A stretch of 64,000 nucleotides of DNA, taken from an uncultured Chitinophaga sp. (GTDB lineage: Bacteria; Bacteroidota; Bacteroidia; Cytophagales; Cyclobacteriaceae). Below the pieces are notes generated by a model. That model saw only the letters and a list, made by a program, of their open reading frames with translations, was not told where the DNA came from and searched no databases. Positions 17,520-26,722 of this stretch are shown here, in pieces; position 1 is the stretch's first letter, and each line of letters begins with the position of its first letter. The stretch is taken from positions 682,001 to 746,000 of the forward strand of contig CABHOK010000002.1 in the NCBI GenBank assembly GCA_902168205.1, in the 5' to 3' direction. The translations under genes were made by a program, and so were the position numbers.

Positions 17520-20501
17520 ATGATCAAAACCTATTGGCAGACCTTTGTAGTTGCCCTGCTCTTTTTATGTGCCTGTGAAAGCAAAAACAGCAAGTATGAA
17601 CTTCAAACAGGCGAAAGCAACGGCTACTCGTTCGAGTATGTCACCAACGACCCACTTAAGGTAAGGATTTATACGTTAAAGAACGGATTAAAGGTGTACC
17701 TGAGCCAGTATAGCGCCGAGCCGCGTATTCAAACGCAGATCGCTGTAAAGGCAGGTGGTAAAAACGACCCTGCTACCAACACGGGCCTCGCACATTACCT
17801 CGAACACATCATGTTCAAAGGCACTGCGGATTTTGGTACACTGGATTGGCAAAAAGAATCCGTATACCTCGACAGTATTGAGCACATGTTTACACATTAC
17901 GGGACATTGAAAGATTCCACAGAACGTGCAAAGTACTACAAGCTTATCGACCAGGTATCTAACGAAGCTTCCAAGTATGCTATTGCGAACGAGTATGATA
18001 AAATGGTGAGCGAGCTCGGTGCCCGCGGAACAAACGCTTATACTTCCGAAGATCGCACAGTATATATCAACGATATACCGGCTAACCAGCTCGAGAACTG
18101 GTTGCAGGTAGAAGGTAATCGCTTTCAGCGCATTGTGCCGCGCCTGTTCCACACCGAACTCGAAGCGGTATATGAAGAAAAGAACCGAAGCCTCGATAAC
18201 GACTACTGGAAAACTTTTGAGACACTCTACAGCGGTATATTTACCAAGCACCCCTACGGTACGCAAACCGTAATTGGTACGATCGATCACTTGAAGAATC
18301 CTTCCATCACCGAAATCAAAAAATACTTTGAGACATACTATCGTCCGAATAACGTGGCGATCTGTTTGAGCGGTGATCTGGATTATGACAAAACGATCGC
18401 GATGATCGAAAAATACTTTGGCAACTGGAAACCAAACGAGCAGTTGCCAACATGGAATAAGGTGGAAGAAGCACCTATTGCAGCTCCGGTAGTACGCGAA
18501 GTATACGGCCCGGATGCTGAATGGGTAAATATAGGTTTCCGTTTTAACGGACGTAACAGCGAAGACTATAAATTGTTGACGTTAACAGATATGATCCTGT
18601 CCAATTCGCAGGCTGGTCTTATTGATATAAACCTGAAGCAGCAACAGAAAGTGATCGAGCCTGCGAGTTATGTAGATCAGTTAGGCGATTATAGTATACA
18701 TACATTCTCGGGGCGTCCGCGTGAAGGACAGAGCCTGGAAGATGTAAAGAAATTATTGCTGGAGCAGATCGAACTGGTAAAGAAAGGTGAATTTGAAGAC
18801 TGGCTGATCGCAGCTACGATCAACGATCTGAAGAAATCAAAAATACAGGGATCCGAACGCAACTGGTCTCGCTCGAATGACCTCGTGTTGTCGTTCACCA
18901 ATAATATACCTTGGAATCAGTATATCTCCGAAACGGATGATATGAAGAAGATCACCAAGGAAGACATCGTAAAGTTTGCCAACGAACACTATAAAGACAA
19001 TTATGTAGTGGTGTTTAAACGTTCGGGCAAAGATCCGAATGCACTGAAAGTAGATAAGCCTGCTATTACAAAGGTAACGTTGAACAAGGAGAATAAATCT
19101 CCGTTCCACGAAGCTGTTCTGAAAAACAAAACCGAAAAACTTCAGCCTGTATTCCTGGATTATGAAAAAGATATTCAGAAGCTGAAGATGAATAAAGATG
19201 TAGCGGTATTGTATACACCGAATACAGAAAATGACCTGTTCTCGCTATACTACCTGTCGGATGTAGGCAGCAACAACAATCCGAAGATGAATGTAGCGGT
19301 AGAGTACCTGCAGTATCTCGGCACGGAAGAAATGTCGGCTGAGGATTTCAAGAAAGAGTTTTACAAACTCGGCTGTAACTTCGGTGTGTCGGCAGGAGAG
19401 GATCAAACCTATATATACCTCACGGGATTGTCGGAGAATATGGACAAGGCTATGCAACTCTTTGAGAAGCTGTTGGCCAATCCGAAAGCCGATGATGAAG
19501 CGCTGAAGAAAATGGTAGATGGTATATTCAAGAAGCGCGATGACAGCAAGAAAGATAAAGGTACGATCATGTTCGAAGGGTTGATCAACTATGGTTTATA
19601 CGGTGCCAATTCTCCGTTTACCAATGTACTGAGCAATAAGGAACTTCGCGAAGTAAAAGCGGATGAGCTGATCACGATCATCAAAGACTTTACGAAGACC
19701 GAACACCGTGTACTGTATTACGGACCGAAGAAAGGTGAGGAGGTTGTAGCATCACTCAATCAGAATCACGTGTTGCCTGATCAGTTAAAACCTGTACCGA
19801 CTCCGGTTGAATTCAAGATGCAGGATGTAAGCAAGCCAATGGTATATTGGGCGGACTATGACATGGTGCAGGAAGAGATCATGTTCCTCTCCAAAGGACA
19901 GGGTTTTGACAAGACACGTATACCGATGAGCCGTATGTTTAATGAATACTTTGGCGGTAACATGAGCTCGCCTGTATTCCAGGAATTACGCGAAGCACAA
20001 GGACTCGCATATTCTGCTTTTGCTTACTACGGATCGGCTGATAAACCTACCAGCAATGATCTCTTCTATGCCTACATCGGTACGCAGGCTGATAAACAAC
20101 CTGAGGCGATGAAAGCGATGAAGGGTCTGCTGACCGACTTTCCGAAATCAGAAGGTGGTTTTGAGGTGGCACGCAATGCTATCCTGAACCAGATCGAAAG
20201 CGAGCGCATTACCAAAGCCCGTATACTCTTCGATTATGAGACAGCCCGCAAGCGCGGCCTCGACTACGATATACGCAAGGATATATATGAGCAGACGCAG
20301 AAATTTACCCTGGCAGATGTTCAGAAGTTCCAGGAAGAGTATATCAAAGGAAAGAACTATAACATTGTGCTGATCGGCAATAAGAACAAGATTAACTTCA
20401 AGGAACTGAAGCAATACGGAGAAGTAAAAGAGCTTACGCTCGATGAGATCTTCGGGTATGAAAAAGTACAGAAGATCGATCTGGAAAAACCTAATCAGTA
20501 G
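17520..20501 (+). CDS. M16-family zinc peptidase (insulinase/pitrilysin type), lipoprotein
   Basis: A 993-residue protein with the inverted zinc motif HxxEH at His92-Glu95-His96 (AHYLEHIMFKG) and the downstream glutamate in ELEAVYEEKNR. A second, inactive M16 half follows (conserved GGNMSSPVFQELREAQGLAYSAFAYY). The N-terminus has a lipobox-like LFLCAC (Cys17/19), so it is probably anchored in the envelope. M16 enzymes degrade oligopeptides in a closing chamber made by both halves. It carries both halves in one chain, close to the pitrilysin type. A shared bidirectional terminator follows. Confidence 0.94.
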   Translation: MIKTYWQTFVVALLFLCACESKNSKYELQTGESNGYSFEYVTNDPLKVRIYTLKNGLKVYLSQYSAEPRIQTQIAVKAGGKNDPATNTGLAHYLEHIMFKGTADFGTLDWQKESVYLDSIEHMFTHYGTLKDSTERAKYYKLIDQVSNEASKYAIANEYDKMVSELGARGTNAYTSEDRTVYINDIPANQLENWLQVEGNRFQRIVPRLFHTELEAVYEEKNRSLDNDYWKTFETLYSGIFTKHPYGTQTVIGTIDHLKNPSITEIKKYFETYYRPNNVAICLSGDLDYDKTIAMIEKYFGNWKPNEQLPTWNKVEEAPIAAPVVREVYGPDAEWVNIGFRFNGRNSEDYKLLTLTDMILSNSQAGLIDINLKQQQKVIEPASYVDQLGDYSIHTFSGRPREGQSLEDVKKLLLEQIELVKKGEFEDWLIAATINDLKKSKIQGSERNWSRSNDLVLSFTNNIPWNQYISETDDMKKITKEDIVKFANEHYKDNYVVVFKRSGKDPNALKVDKPAITKVTLNKENKSPFHEAVLKNKTEKLQPVFLDYEKDIQKLKMNKDVAVLYTPNTENDLFSLYYLSDVGSNNNPKMNVAVEYLQYLGTEEMSAEDFKKEFYKLGCNFGVSAGEDQTYIYLTGLSENMDKAMQLFEKLLANPKADDEALKKMVDGIFKKRDDSKKDKGTIMFEGLINYGLYGANSPFTNVLSNKELREVKADELITIIKDFTKTEHRVLYYGPKKGEEVVASLNQNHVLPDQLKPVPTPVEFKMQDVSKPMVYWADYDMVQEEIMFLSKGQGFDKTRIPMSRMFNEYFGGNMSSPVFQELREAQGLAYSAFAYYGSADKPTSNDLFYAYIGTQADKQPEAMKAMKGLLTDFPKSEGGFEVARNAILNQIESERITKARILFDYETARKRGLDYDIRKDIYEQTQKFTLADVQKFQEEYIKGKNYNIVLIGNKNKINFKELKQYGEVKELTLDEIFGYEKVQKIDLEKPNQ

Positions 20502-20524
20502 TGTACAACGTACTGCCTATACAA

Positions 20525-20554
20525 AAAAGCCCCGGTAACTTTGCCGGGGCTTTT
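20525..20554. terminator. Bidirectional terminator between M16 peptidase and DUF3108 gene
   Basis: AAAAGCCCCGG (20525-20535) and CCGGGGCTTTT (20544-20554) form a perfect stem with A- and T-runs on both sides, so it can stop transcription from either convergent gene. Confidence 0.93.
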
Positions 20555-20557
20555 CAT

Positions 20558-21304
20558 TTAATATAGCTTTACTTTATAGCGGTAACGACCGCGATAGTAT
20601 TCTTTCATCTTTAGTACTTCTCTTGATTTGTCGGCAATCCAGAAAGTAGCATATGAACCTCTGCCGTAGTTGATCTTCAACAACCAACAGGAAACTTTTG
20701 CGCTGTTGTTCAGCTGTAATTCTTCTTTACCCGTAACGGTTAAGAGGTAATAATCGGATTTGGGAGTGCCCGGTTCATAGAACGCTATCGCAAATTGTTG
20801 TCCTGTTTTCTTAAAGGGCAGCAAGGGGAATATCTCAAGATCCATCGGGAATTCAAATGCCGGTGGATTCATCACTACGCTAAAGGTGCTGTCCCGTTTG
20901 GTGTGCCTGGACGAATCCGGAATTGTTACCGTGTTGTTGGTAAATATATAGCTAAATTTTCCGCGCTTCTTGTAGTTGGCATAATGAGACAGTGGTTTCA
21001 ACGAAGGTAATTCCCCGGTAGCTTCTACGTGTGCTAACAAAGAATCTTTTTGATACCAATCCCACGCGAAGTGGTATATTTTCTTTCCGGCAGCGTCTTT
21101 GGAAAAGCGAATCGTTCGGTCCCATAGAGCAGCCGAACTTAACCGGTGCCCGAGACTGTCTTCAAAATATACGGCGTAAGAACTTTTTCCTTCTTTTAAC
21201 GCAGCGATGTTCAATTTCAGGTTGCCAGTATTCAGCGTGTCCACCTGGGCAAATGTAGTGAATGCTGTAAGGCACAGGGCCAACAGCGCAAATACAACTT
21301 TCAT
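20558..21304 (-). CDS. DUF3108-like secreted protein, 248 aa
   Basis: Signal peptide (VVFALLALCLTAFTTFAQ, cleavage near residue 19), then a beta-rich body with regularly spaced strands such as KKIYHFAWDWYQKDSLLAH, and a C-terminal segment (YATFWIADKSREVLKMKEYYR) typical of the DUF3108 family. Family members are periplasmic or outer-membrane associated and of unknown function. It is the last gene of the minus-strand run; 130 bp separate it from the dipeptidase, so cotranscription is uncertain. Confidence 0.7.
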   Translation of the reverse strand: MKVVFALLALCLTAFTTFAQVDTLNTGNLKLNIAALKEGKSSYAVYFEDSLGHRLSSAALWDRTIRFSKDAAGKKIYHFAWDWYQKDSLLAHVEATGELPSLKPLSHYANYKKRGKFSYIFTNNTVTIPDSSRHTKRDSTFSVVMNPPAFEFPMDLEIFPLLPFKKTGQQFAIAFYEPGTPKSDYYLLTVTGKEELQLNNSAKVSCWLLKINYGRGSYATFWIADKSREVLKMKEYYRGRYRYKVKLY

Positions 21305-21434
21305 ATTTCCTGTAGCGATTTAAGGGTGAATATATATCGCAGGCATTAGTCGCAGCGGCTGCGCAAATGCTACAGGAAAATCAACAAAAAATGATGAAAG
21401 GCAAAAAGAGACTATAAATACGTGCGTTTTATAC

Positions 21435-22514
21435 TTAGGCCCAGGCTTTGCGTAAGAAGCGCAGCCAGTTACCATGCAATACATTGTTGATGTCGTCAGG
21501 AGTATAGCCACGCTTGGCTAACAGCTCCGGAAGTTTTTGCAGGTCAGCAATTGTCTCAATATCGTACGGACTTTGTTCTTTACCGAAAGCACCATCCAGA
21601 TCAGAACCGATGGCTATATGAAGTGAGTTACCGGCGATCTGACAAATATGATCCATGTGATCAATCAGTTTTTCAAGACCACAATCCATACTCAACGGAG
21701 TAGAAACTTTCTTGATCCACTCGGGCACCATCATCCATGCATCCATCACACCACCGATCACAGCCCCGCGACTGATCAGTTCTTTGATCTGTTCATCACT
21801 AAACTGGCGGTTGTGATTAACCAGGGCACGAACGTTATTATGACTGGCCCATACATGACCATGAAAGTGATCCATCGCTTCCCAGAAACTGTCGTCACAA
21901 AGATGAGTTGCATCGAGAATGATGTTGAGTCGCTCCATTTCCCGCAGCAACGCACGACCGGGTTGTCCTATACCGCCCGTAGCGTTAGTACCCTGCGCAT
22001 ATCTCCCAGGACCGTAATGACCAGGACCAACTGCGCGCAGGCCGTAGTTATAGGCACGCTCCAGGTAATCTACCGTAACAATAGAATCTGCTCCTTCAAG
22101 ACTTAATATATACCCGATAGGCTTTTTATCAGTAGCCACTCCGTTGTTCCACCGCTCGAGGTGTTGCTCCAGTTGCTGCAGGTTAGTGATCTGCACCATT
22201 TCACCGGCTTCTTCCATGGCTTTATACCACGCAAGCTGTGCCTGTGTCTGTGCCCACGCCTGTTCAGACGAATGCCAGCCGGGTAAATTATTATCAGGCG
22301 CTACATAGCGTGCTATTTGTGTAGCCACTACGAGTCCTATATTTCCTTTTCGCAACTCTTCAAAGCACACCACACCGTTACCACGATCCGGTTTATCATT
22401 CATATCTTTTTCACGTTCGCGGATCTCGTGTATCGACTTACGATAATCACGATTCCATTCCATGGCATTCATAGCCAAATCAAGATGTGCATCGAAGATG
22501 AGCGGAAAAGACAT
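21435..22514 (-). CDS. Dipeptidase, peptidase M19 (membrane dipeptidase) family
   Basis: A 359-residue metal-dependent hydrolase. The first zinc ligands appear as His10-Leu-Asp12 in FDAHLDLA, the bridging glutamate in LSLEGADSI, later histidines in DATHLCDDSF and VWASHNNVRAL, and a final Asp in IGSDLDGAFG. M19 enzymes cut dipeptides, often accepting a C-terminal D-amino acid (established for the family). There is no signal peptide, so it acts in the cytoplasm. It lies near a D-threonine aldolase-like enzyme, RidA and a permease, fitting breakdown of D-residue-containing peptides. Confidence 0.9.
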   Translation of the reverse strand: MSFPLIFDAHLDLAMNAMEWNRDYRKSIHEIREREKDMNDKPDRGNGVVCFEELRKGNIGLVVATQIARYVAPDNNLPGWHSSEQAWAQTQAQLAWYKAMEEAGEMVQITNLQQLEQHLERWNNGVATDKKPIGYILSLEGADSIVTVDYLERAYNYGLRAVGPGHYGPGRYAQGTNATGGIGQPGRALLREMERLNIILDATHLCDDSFWEAMDHFHGHVWASHNNVRALVNHNRQFSDEQIKELISRGAVIGGVMDAWMMVPEWIKKVSTPLSMDCGLEKLIDHMDHICQIAGNSLHIAIGSDLDGAFGKEQSPYDIETIADLQKLPELLAKRGYTPDDINNVLHGNWLRFLRKAWA

Positions 22515-22755
22515 ATGTGGTGCTATAGTTTGGTTGTAATTTGTTCAGATGTACTCTTTAGTTTAAAGCTGCTAGCAGCGAGTTACTGGCTTCCAGCTGT
22601 TTGCGTTTATTCGTTGTTTGGCGTTGCTATATTTCACTTATCCATAGGCTTTATAGCTTCAGCTGTTGGTGCCAAGGACTCGCTATACTATATATGTGCG
22701 AGTTTCCTGGTGTTACGTTTAGCCTAGGGTTCTTCTTACTTCTGGCTTTTTACTT
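22515..22755. repeat. Intergenic CCAGAAG/CTGGCT-type words
   Basis: The gap between dipeptidase and D-threonine aldolase gene contains GCTGCTAGCAGC, TTACTGGCTTCCAGCTG (about 22567-22600) and TTACTTCTGGC (about 22737), words shared with 12093-12240 and 31140-31218. No ORF or promoter is recognised. Confidence 0.45.
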
Positions 22756-23868
22756 CTAAACCGTAATCACTCTATTCCTTGCTACCGTATTCCAATATTC
22801 CGTTACTTCTCCATTCGTAATTACCGCTGCGCGATCGTGTAGTGCTACTGTGGGGCATACATGATACGGTACTCCGTATAGAACATCGCCTACGTGGAAC
22901 ATGTTGGGTTTGTTCGTGCGGAAGATCATGTGTTCTTCGCTGTGTCCGACAGGTTCGAGGTCGGGTGCGTTGAGGAATGTTACGCGATTCTGGATCGGGT
23001 TTTCGGATGCTATAGCTTTATGGCCGAGGTCTACGCAAATAGTATCAGCAGTCGGTAATGATATAACACGGCTTACTACCAGTGCTGCGAAGAGGAACGG
23101 TTGTTCCAGGAGTATATTTTTATAGCCGCTGTCCCAATATATAAATGTTCCGGGACTGCATTCTACATGTTGGCGTTTGGCGTGTATGGGGAACGTTGGT
23201 GTGCCTCCGGCTACTACCGTTACCGTGTTGCCGGTTTGTGTACGAATATCTTCGCGAAGTTTTTCCACGGCTGCAAAGGCTTCATTGCATTTCCGGGTGC
23301 GCAATTCGAAATCAACATCGCGTAAATGTCCATCGTAAGCGTGGAGTCCTTTGGCAACTATACCGGGTATTGTGAGTAATTGTTTATAGAGGGCAAGCGC
23401 TTCAGCCGGTACAATGCCCGTTCGGTTCATGCCTACATTCAGATCTATGAATACATTCAGTGTCAGACTCGCGGCACGGAATATAGTGCCGATGTGTTGC
23501 GCTGTCCCAATATTGTCTGTCAAACAACCGAAGATTACTTGAGGGAATCGCTTGACGAGCTCTGCCAGGCGCACTGCTTTAGGGCCAATAGGTTGGTAGG
23601 CGAGGAGTATATCGGCAGCGCCCGCTTCGGCCAGCATCTCGGCTTCAGCGATGGTAGCGCACTTGAATTTCTTTATGCCTTCTGCAATCAGCATGCGTGC
23701 TACTTCTGCTGACTTGTTCGTCTTCATGTGCGGACGAAGTCTTGTAACATCCGGAACAAATGTTTTTACGATGCGGATGTTCTCGCGTACACGTTCCGGA
23801 TAAACCGCCAGGGCAGGAGTGTCAAGTATATCTATATTTTCAATAGTATACCATGCTGAGTTCGTCAT
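22756..23868 (-). CDS. D-threonine aldolase-like PLP enzyme (alanine racemase-type fold III)
   Basis: A 370-residue protein with an N-terminal alanine-racemase-like barrel. The motif RPHMKTNKSAEVARML (residues 45-60) holds the probable PLP Schiff-base lysine K49. The mid-section shows NVGMNRTG, and the C-terminal D-serine-dehydratase-like domain has GVPYHVCPTVALHD, where His and Cys probably bind the divalent metal as in D-threonine aldolase and D-serine dehydratase. It should cleave or deaminate D-hydroxy-amino acids. RidA follows upstream by 11 bp, fitting removal of reactive enamine products. Confidence 0.88.
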   Translation of the reverse strand: MTNSAWYTIENIDILDTPALAVYPERVRENIRIVKTFVPDVTRLRPHMKTNKSAEVARMLIAEGIKKFKCATIAEAEMLAEAGAADILLAYQPIGPKAVRLAELVKRFPQVIFGCLTDNIGTAQHIGTIFRAASLTLNVFIDLNVGMNRTGIVPAEALALYKQLLTIPGIVAKGLHAYDGHLRDVDFELRTRKCNEAFAAVEKLREDIRTQTGNTVTVVAGGTPTFPIHAKRQHVECSPGTFIYWDSGYKNILLEQPFLFAALVVSRVISLPTADTICVDLGHKAIASENPIQNRVTFLNAPDLEPVGHSEEHMIFRTNKPNMFHVGDVLYGVPYHVCPTVALHDRAAVITNGEVTEYWNTVARNRVITV

Positions 23869-23879
23869 GCTGAAGTTGT

Positions 23880-24350
23880 TTAGTGAAGTTCAAATTGTGC
23901 TTCGATCTCAACCGGTATATTATCAGGCAGCGAACCCATACCTACCGCGCTGCGTACACCGATACCGTTTTCTTCACCCCACACACTTGCAAATAATTCG
24001 CTGCAGCCGTTGATAACGAAAGGATGACGTTCGAAGTCAGAAACCGCGTTCACCATCCCCAACACTTTTACAACACGTTTGATCTTGTTGAGACTTCCTA
24101 GATTCGCCTTGAGTGTAGCTAGTATAGCGAGTCCTACCTGGCGTGCCGCAAGCTTGCCTTCATCGATGGTGAGATCTTTACCGATGCGACCGATGATGAG
24201 TGAGCCATCTTCCTTTACAGTTCCATGGCCGGATACATACGCGATATTACCAACAATCAGAAATGGTTTATACACTCCGATTGGTTTCGGAGCAGGCGGT
24301 AATGTTAGTTTCAGCTCTTCAAAGCGTTGGTCGGGGGAAAGTGTTGACAT
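23880..24350 (-). CDS. RidA family enamine/imine deaminase
   Basis: A 156-residue member of the YjgF/YER057c/UK114 family, subgroup with a longer N-terminus (ELKLTLPPAPKPIGVYKPF). The conserved features are NIAYVSGHG, GLAILATLKANLGSLNKIKRVVKVLGMV and the catalytic arginine in the C-terminal VRSAVGMGSLPDNIPVEIEAQFEL. RidA hydrolyses 2-aminoacrylate and similar enamines made by PLP enzymes (established). Position directly upstream of the D-threonine aldolase-like gene (11 bp) makes the pairing functional in all likelihood. Confidence 0.92.
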   Translation of the reverse strand: MSTLSPDQRFEELKLTLPPAPKPIGVYKPFLIVGNIAYVSGHGTVKEDGSLIIGRIGKDLTIDEGKLAARQVGLAILATLKANLGSLNKIKRVVKVLGMVNAVSDFERHPFVINGCSELFASVWGEENGIGVRSAVGMGSLPDNIPVEIEAQFELH

Positions 24351-24391
24351 AGCAATGTTTGATTTGAGCTGAAAAGATAATCATTGAATGA

Positions 24392-25033
24392 TTACCCGAG
24401 CAACCCAATCACAGAAAAGAAATGCGCGGTACTTCCTGCAAGTACAAACAAATGCCAGATGCTGTGAAAGTATTTGATTTTATCTTTGATAAAGAAGAAT
24501 GTACCCGTTGTGTAAAACACACCACCCAACACAAGGAACACAAAACTTGTTGCCGGAATACTCGCATACAGTGGTTTAAAGATCAGTACACCCAACCAGC
24601 CCATCACTACATACAGAATGGTGGAGAGTAATTCTTTCTTCCCGGTAAAGAATGCTTTCAGTACAATGCCGGTGATAGCACACGCCCAGATCAATCCGAA
24701 CATCGTCCAGCCAACCCAGCTTTGCAGGTATAAACAGAAAGGAGTATACGTTCCGGCAATAAGCAGGAAGATAGACATGTGATCAACCTTGCGGAAAAAC
24801 AGTTTTGCTCTTTCGTTTGATATGCTGTGATACAAGGTTGAGGCGAGGTATAGCATGACGAGTGTGCCGCCAAATACAGAGAAACTTACTACGTGCCATG
24901 CGTTACCATTAATAACGGCAATAATTACGAGTAATACCAGGGCCGCAATGGCCAAAAGGGCGCCTAGCCCATGCGTGATGGCGTTTGCCAATTCTTCTTT
25001 TCTTGAAACTGCAATACTTTTCATAATCGTCAA
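24392..25033 (-). CDS. Hemolysin III / PAQR family membrane protein
   Basis: A 213-residue protein with seven predicted membrane helices and the PAQR histidines and acidic residues: ANAITHGLGALLA, STLYHSI, DHMSIFLLIAGTYTPF and the C-terminal IWHLFVLAGSTAHFFSV. These residues bind zinc in family members. The name hemolysin is historic; the physiological role in bacteria is probably membrane lipid or fluidity related. It sits between RidA (41 bp) and the GntP permease (60 bp), on the same strand, so it probably is part of the transcript. Confidence 0.9.
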   Translation of the reverse strand: MTIMKSIAVSRKEELANAITHGLGALLAIAALVLLVIIAVINGNAWHVVSFSVFGGTLVMLYLASTLYHSISNERAKLFFRKVDHMSIFLLIAGTYTPFCLYLQSWVGWTMFGLIWACAITGIVLKAFFTGKKELLSTILYVVMGWLGVLIFKPLYASIPATSFVFLVLGGVFYTTGTFFFIKDKIKYFHSIWHLFVLAGSTAHFFSVIGLLG

Positions 25034-25093
25034 TCCCGATACTGATTTTTGTGGTAAACGAAATTACGGCTGTAAAAATTTCACCACGCGTTA

Positions 25094-26575
25094 TTAATGT
25101 TGCAAGTAATGAATGATCATCACACCAATCAAGCCACACACAGACACAATGGTTTCCATTAGTGACCATGATTGTATAGTTTGTCGTATACTCAGGTTAA
25201 AGTACTCTTTGTAGAGCCAGAAGCCGGTGTCGTTCACGTGCGAGAACATGAGACTTCCTGCACCGATGGAGAGTACCATCAGGTTGGGGTCTACATTCAT
25301 TCCGGGTAGCAAAGGTGCAATGATACCAGCGGCCGTTAGTCCGGCTACCGTGGCAGAACCCACACACACACGAATGAGACACGCAATGGCCCAGCCCAGT
25401 ACAAGCGGATGTATATCAAGGCCGCTGAGAAGAACCGCTATATTTTGGCTTACACCGCTGTCGATCAGAATTTGTTTCAACGCTCCGGCACCTCCCATAA
25501 TGAGCAGGATCATAGCTATATCTTTCACAGACTCGCTATAGATGTCCATTACTTTTTTCATACTCATGCCTTGGCGAAGTCCTAAGGTAAACGTTGCAAC
25601 CAGTAAGGATATGATCATTACCATGGCCGGATCACCGGTGAAGGCAATGGCAGTCTTTACCGATGGCTCTGTTATGTACGAGAGTGAAATGGTTGTAAAG
25701 GCAAGCAGGATAACCGGAAGGAGTGAAGAAAATATACTGATGCTGAGGCTCGGTAATTTTTCAGGAGCAACATCGGCAGCGTTCTCAAATATTTTAGGTG
25801 CAGGTGGATTGATCTTTTTTAATGCACGTGAGAATACAGGACCTGCGATGATAACGGTGGGTAATCCGATAAAAATACCGTAGAGTAAAGTCATTCCCAG
25901 GTCAGCATGAAATTGCGCCACGAGTGCCGTAGGCGAGGGGTGTGGTGGAAGAAAGCCATGCGTTACTGAGAGCGATGCAAGCATCGGAAGCCCTATATAT
26001 ACTGCCGGCATTTTATACTTCAGTGCGACTGAAAAGATCAACGGAACAACCAATACAAAACCAACATTATAGAAGAGCGGTATACCGATGATGAACCCCG
26101 TGAACATCAATGCCCATTGAATATAGCGCTTGCCGAAAAGTCTCACCATATACGATGCAATCTGCTGCGCAGCACCGCTGTCAGCTACGAGTTTACCGAG
26201 CATGGCACCACAGACGATCACAATCACGAGCGACCCCAGCATGTCTCCAATTCCCTTTTGAACCGACTGTGTGATCTTCGTTACTTCTATACCCAGAAGT
26301 CCTCCGGCCAGAATGGATATAACCAGGAATGCCAGAAATGCGTTGACCTTGAATACCGAGATGAGAATAATGAGAAGTGTAATACTATACACAATAATAA
26401 CCAGCGACATGATCTCCGGACTCAGCTCAGCGCTCAACGCTTTAAGCGCCCTATAGCTTATATAGATTGCCGCGGGAATGGATAGAACGAGATGTGATAA
26501 AGATGAACTTGTTTTGAATCGGAAGATCTGCGTCATCAACACAAGAACGCATATTACAATAAGGATCAGCGACAT
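25094..26575 (-). CDS. GntP-family gluconate-type permease
   Basis: A 493-residue polytopic transporter of about 12-14 helices. Family hallmarks include GIEVTKITQSVQKGIGDMLGSLVIVIVCGAMLGKL (read in part), GIPLFYNVGFVLVVPLIF, HGFLPPHPSPTAL and the last SHVNDTGFWLYKEYF. GntP transporters are proton symporters for gluconate and related sugar acids, and some carry D-serine (DsdX). Given the downstream D-amino-acid enzymes, D-serine or another D-hydroxy amino acid is a reasonable substrate inference. It is the first gene of the minus-strand cluster. Confidence 0.92.
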   Translation of the reverse strand: MSLILIVICVLVLMTQIFRFKTSSSLSHLVLSIPAAIYISYRALKALSAELSPEIMSLVIIVYSITLLIILISVFKVNAFLAFLVISILAGGLLGIEVTKITQSVQKGIGDMLGSLVIVIVCGAMLGKLVADSGAAQQIASYMVRLFGKRYIQWALMFTGFIIGIPLFYNVGFVLVVPLIFSVALKYKMPAVYIGLPMLASLSVTHGFLPPHPSPTALVAQFHADLGMTLLYGIFIGLPTVIIAGPVFSRALKKINPPAPKIFENAADVAPEKLPSLSISIFSSLLPVILLAFTTISLSYITEPSVKTAIAFTGDPAMVMIISLLVATFTLGLRQGMSMKKVMDIYSESVKDIAMILLIMGGAGALKQILIDSGVSQNIAVLLSGLDIHPLVLGWAIACLIRVCVGSATVAGLTAAGIIAPLLPGMNVDPNLMVLSIGAGSLMFSHVNDTGFWLYKEYFNLSIRQTIQSWSLMETIVSVCGLIGVMIIHYLQH

Positions 26576-26641
26576 GGTTGGCCGTTATGGGTTTATTGAA
26601 TGATTGGTTTGCCAACGTAAGCTAATGAAAAATGTGGAAAA

Positions 26642-26718
26642 ATGTGTTGAGGTGTTGATGTGGTTGTTGGTGTGTTATGAGATGTGTTGAGGTGTTGGTG
26701 TGTTAAAGTGTTGATGTG
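26642..26718. repeat. GTGTTGAGGTGTTG direct-repeat tract
   Basis: The 16-mer ATGTGTTGAGGTGTTG occurs at 26642-26657 and again, identical, at 26682-26697 (40-bp period), separated and followed by related GGTGTGTTA / GTGTTGATGTG words. It is strongly G/T-skewed, non-coding, and the same family is at 3294-3337 in the opposite orientation. Confidence 0.7.
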
Positions 26719-26722
26719 ATTA

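Noticed and set aside
26642-26718. CRISPR-like array with 40-bp period
   Set aside because: Only two exact 16-mers, related sequence in the spacer, no third unit and no cas gene.
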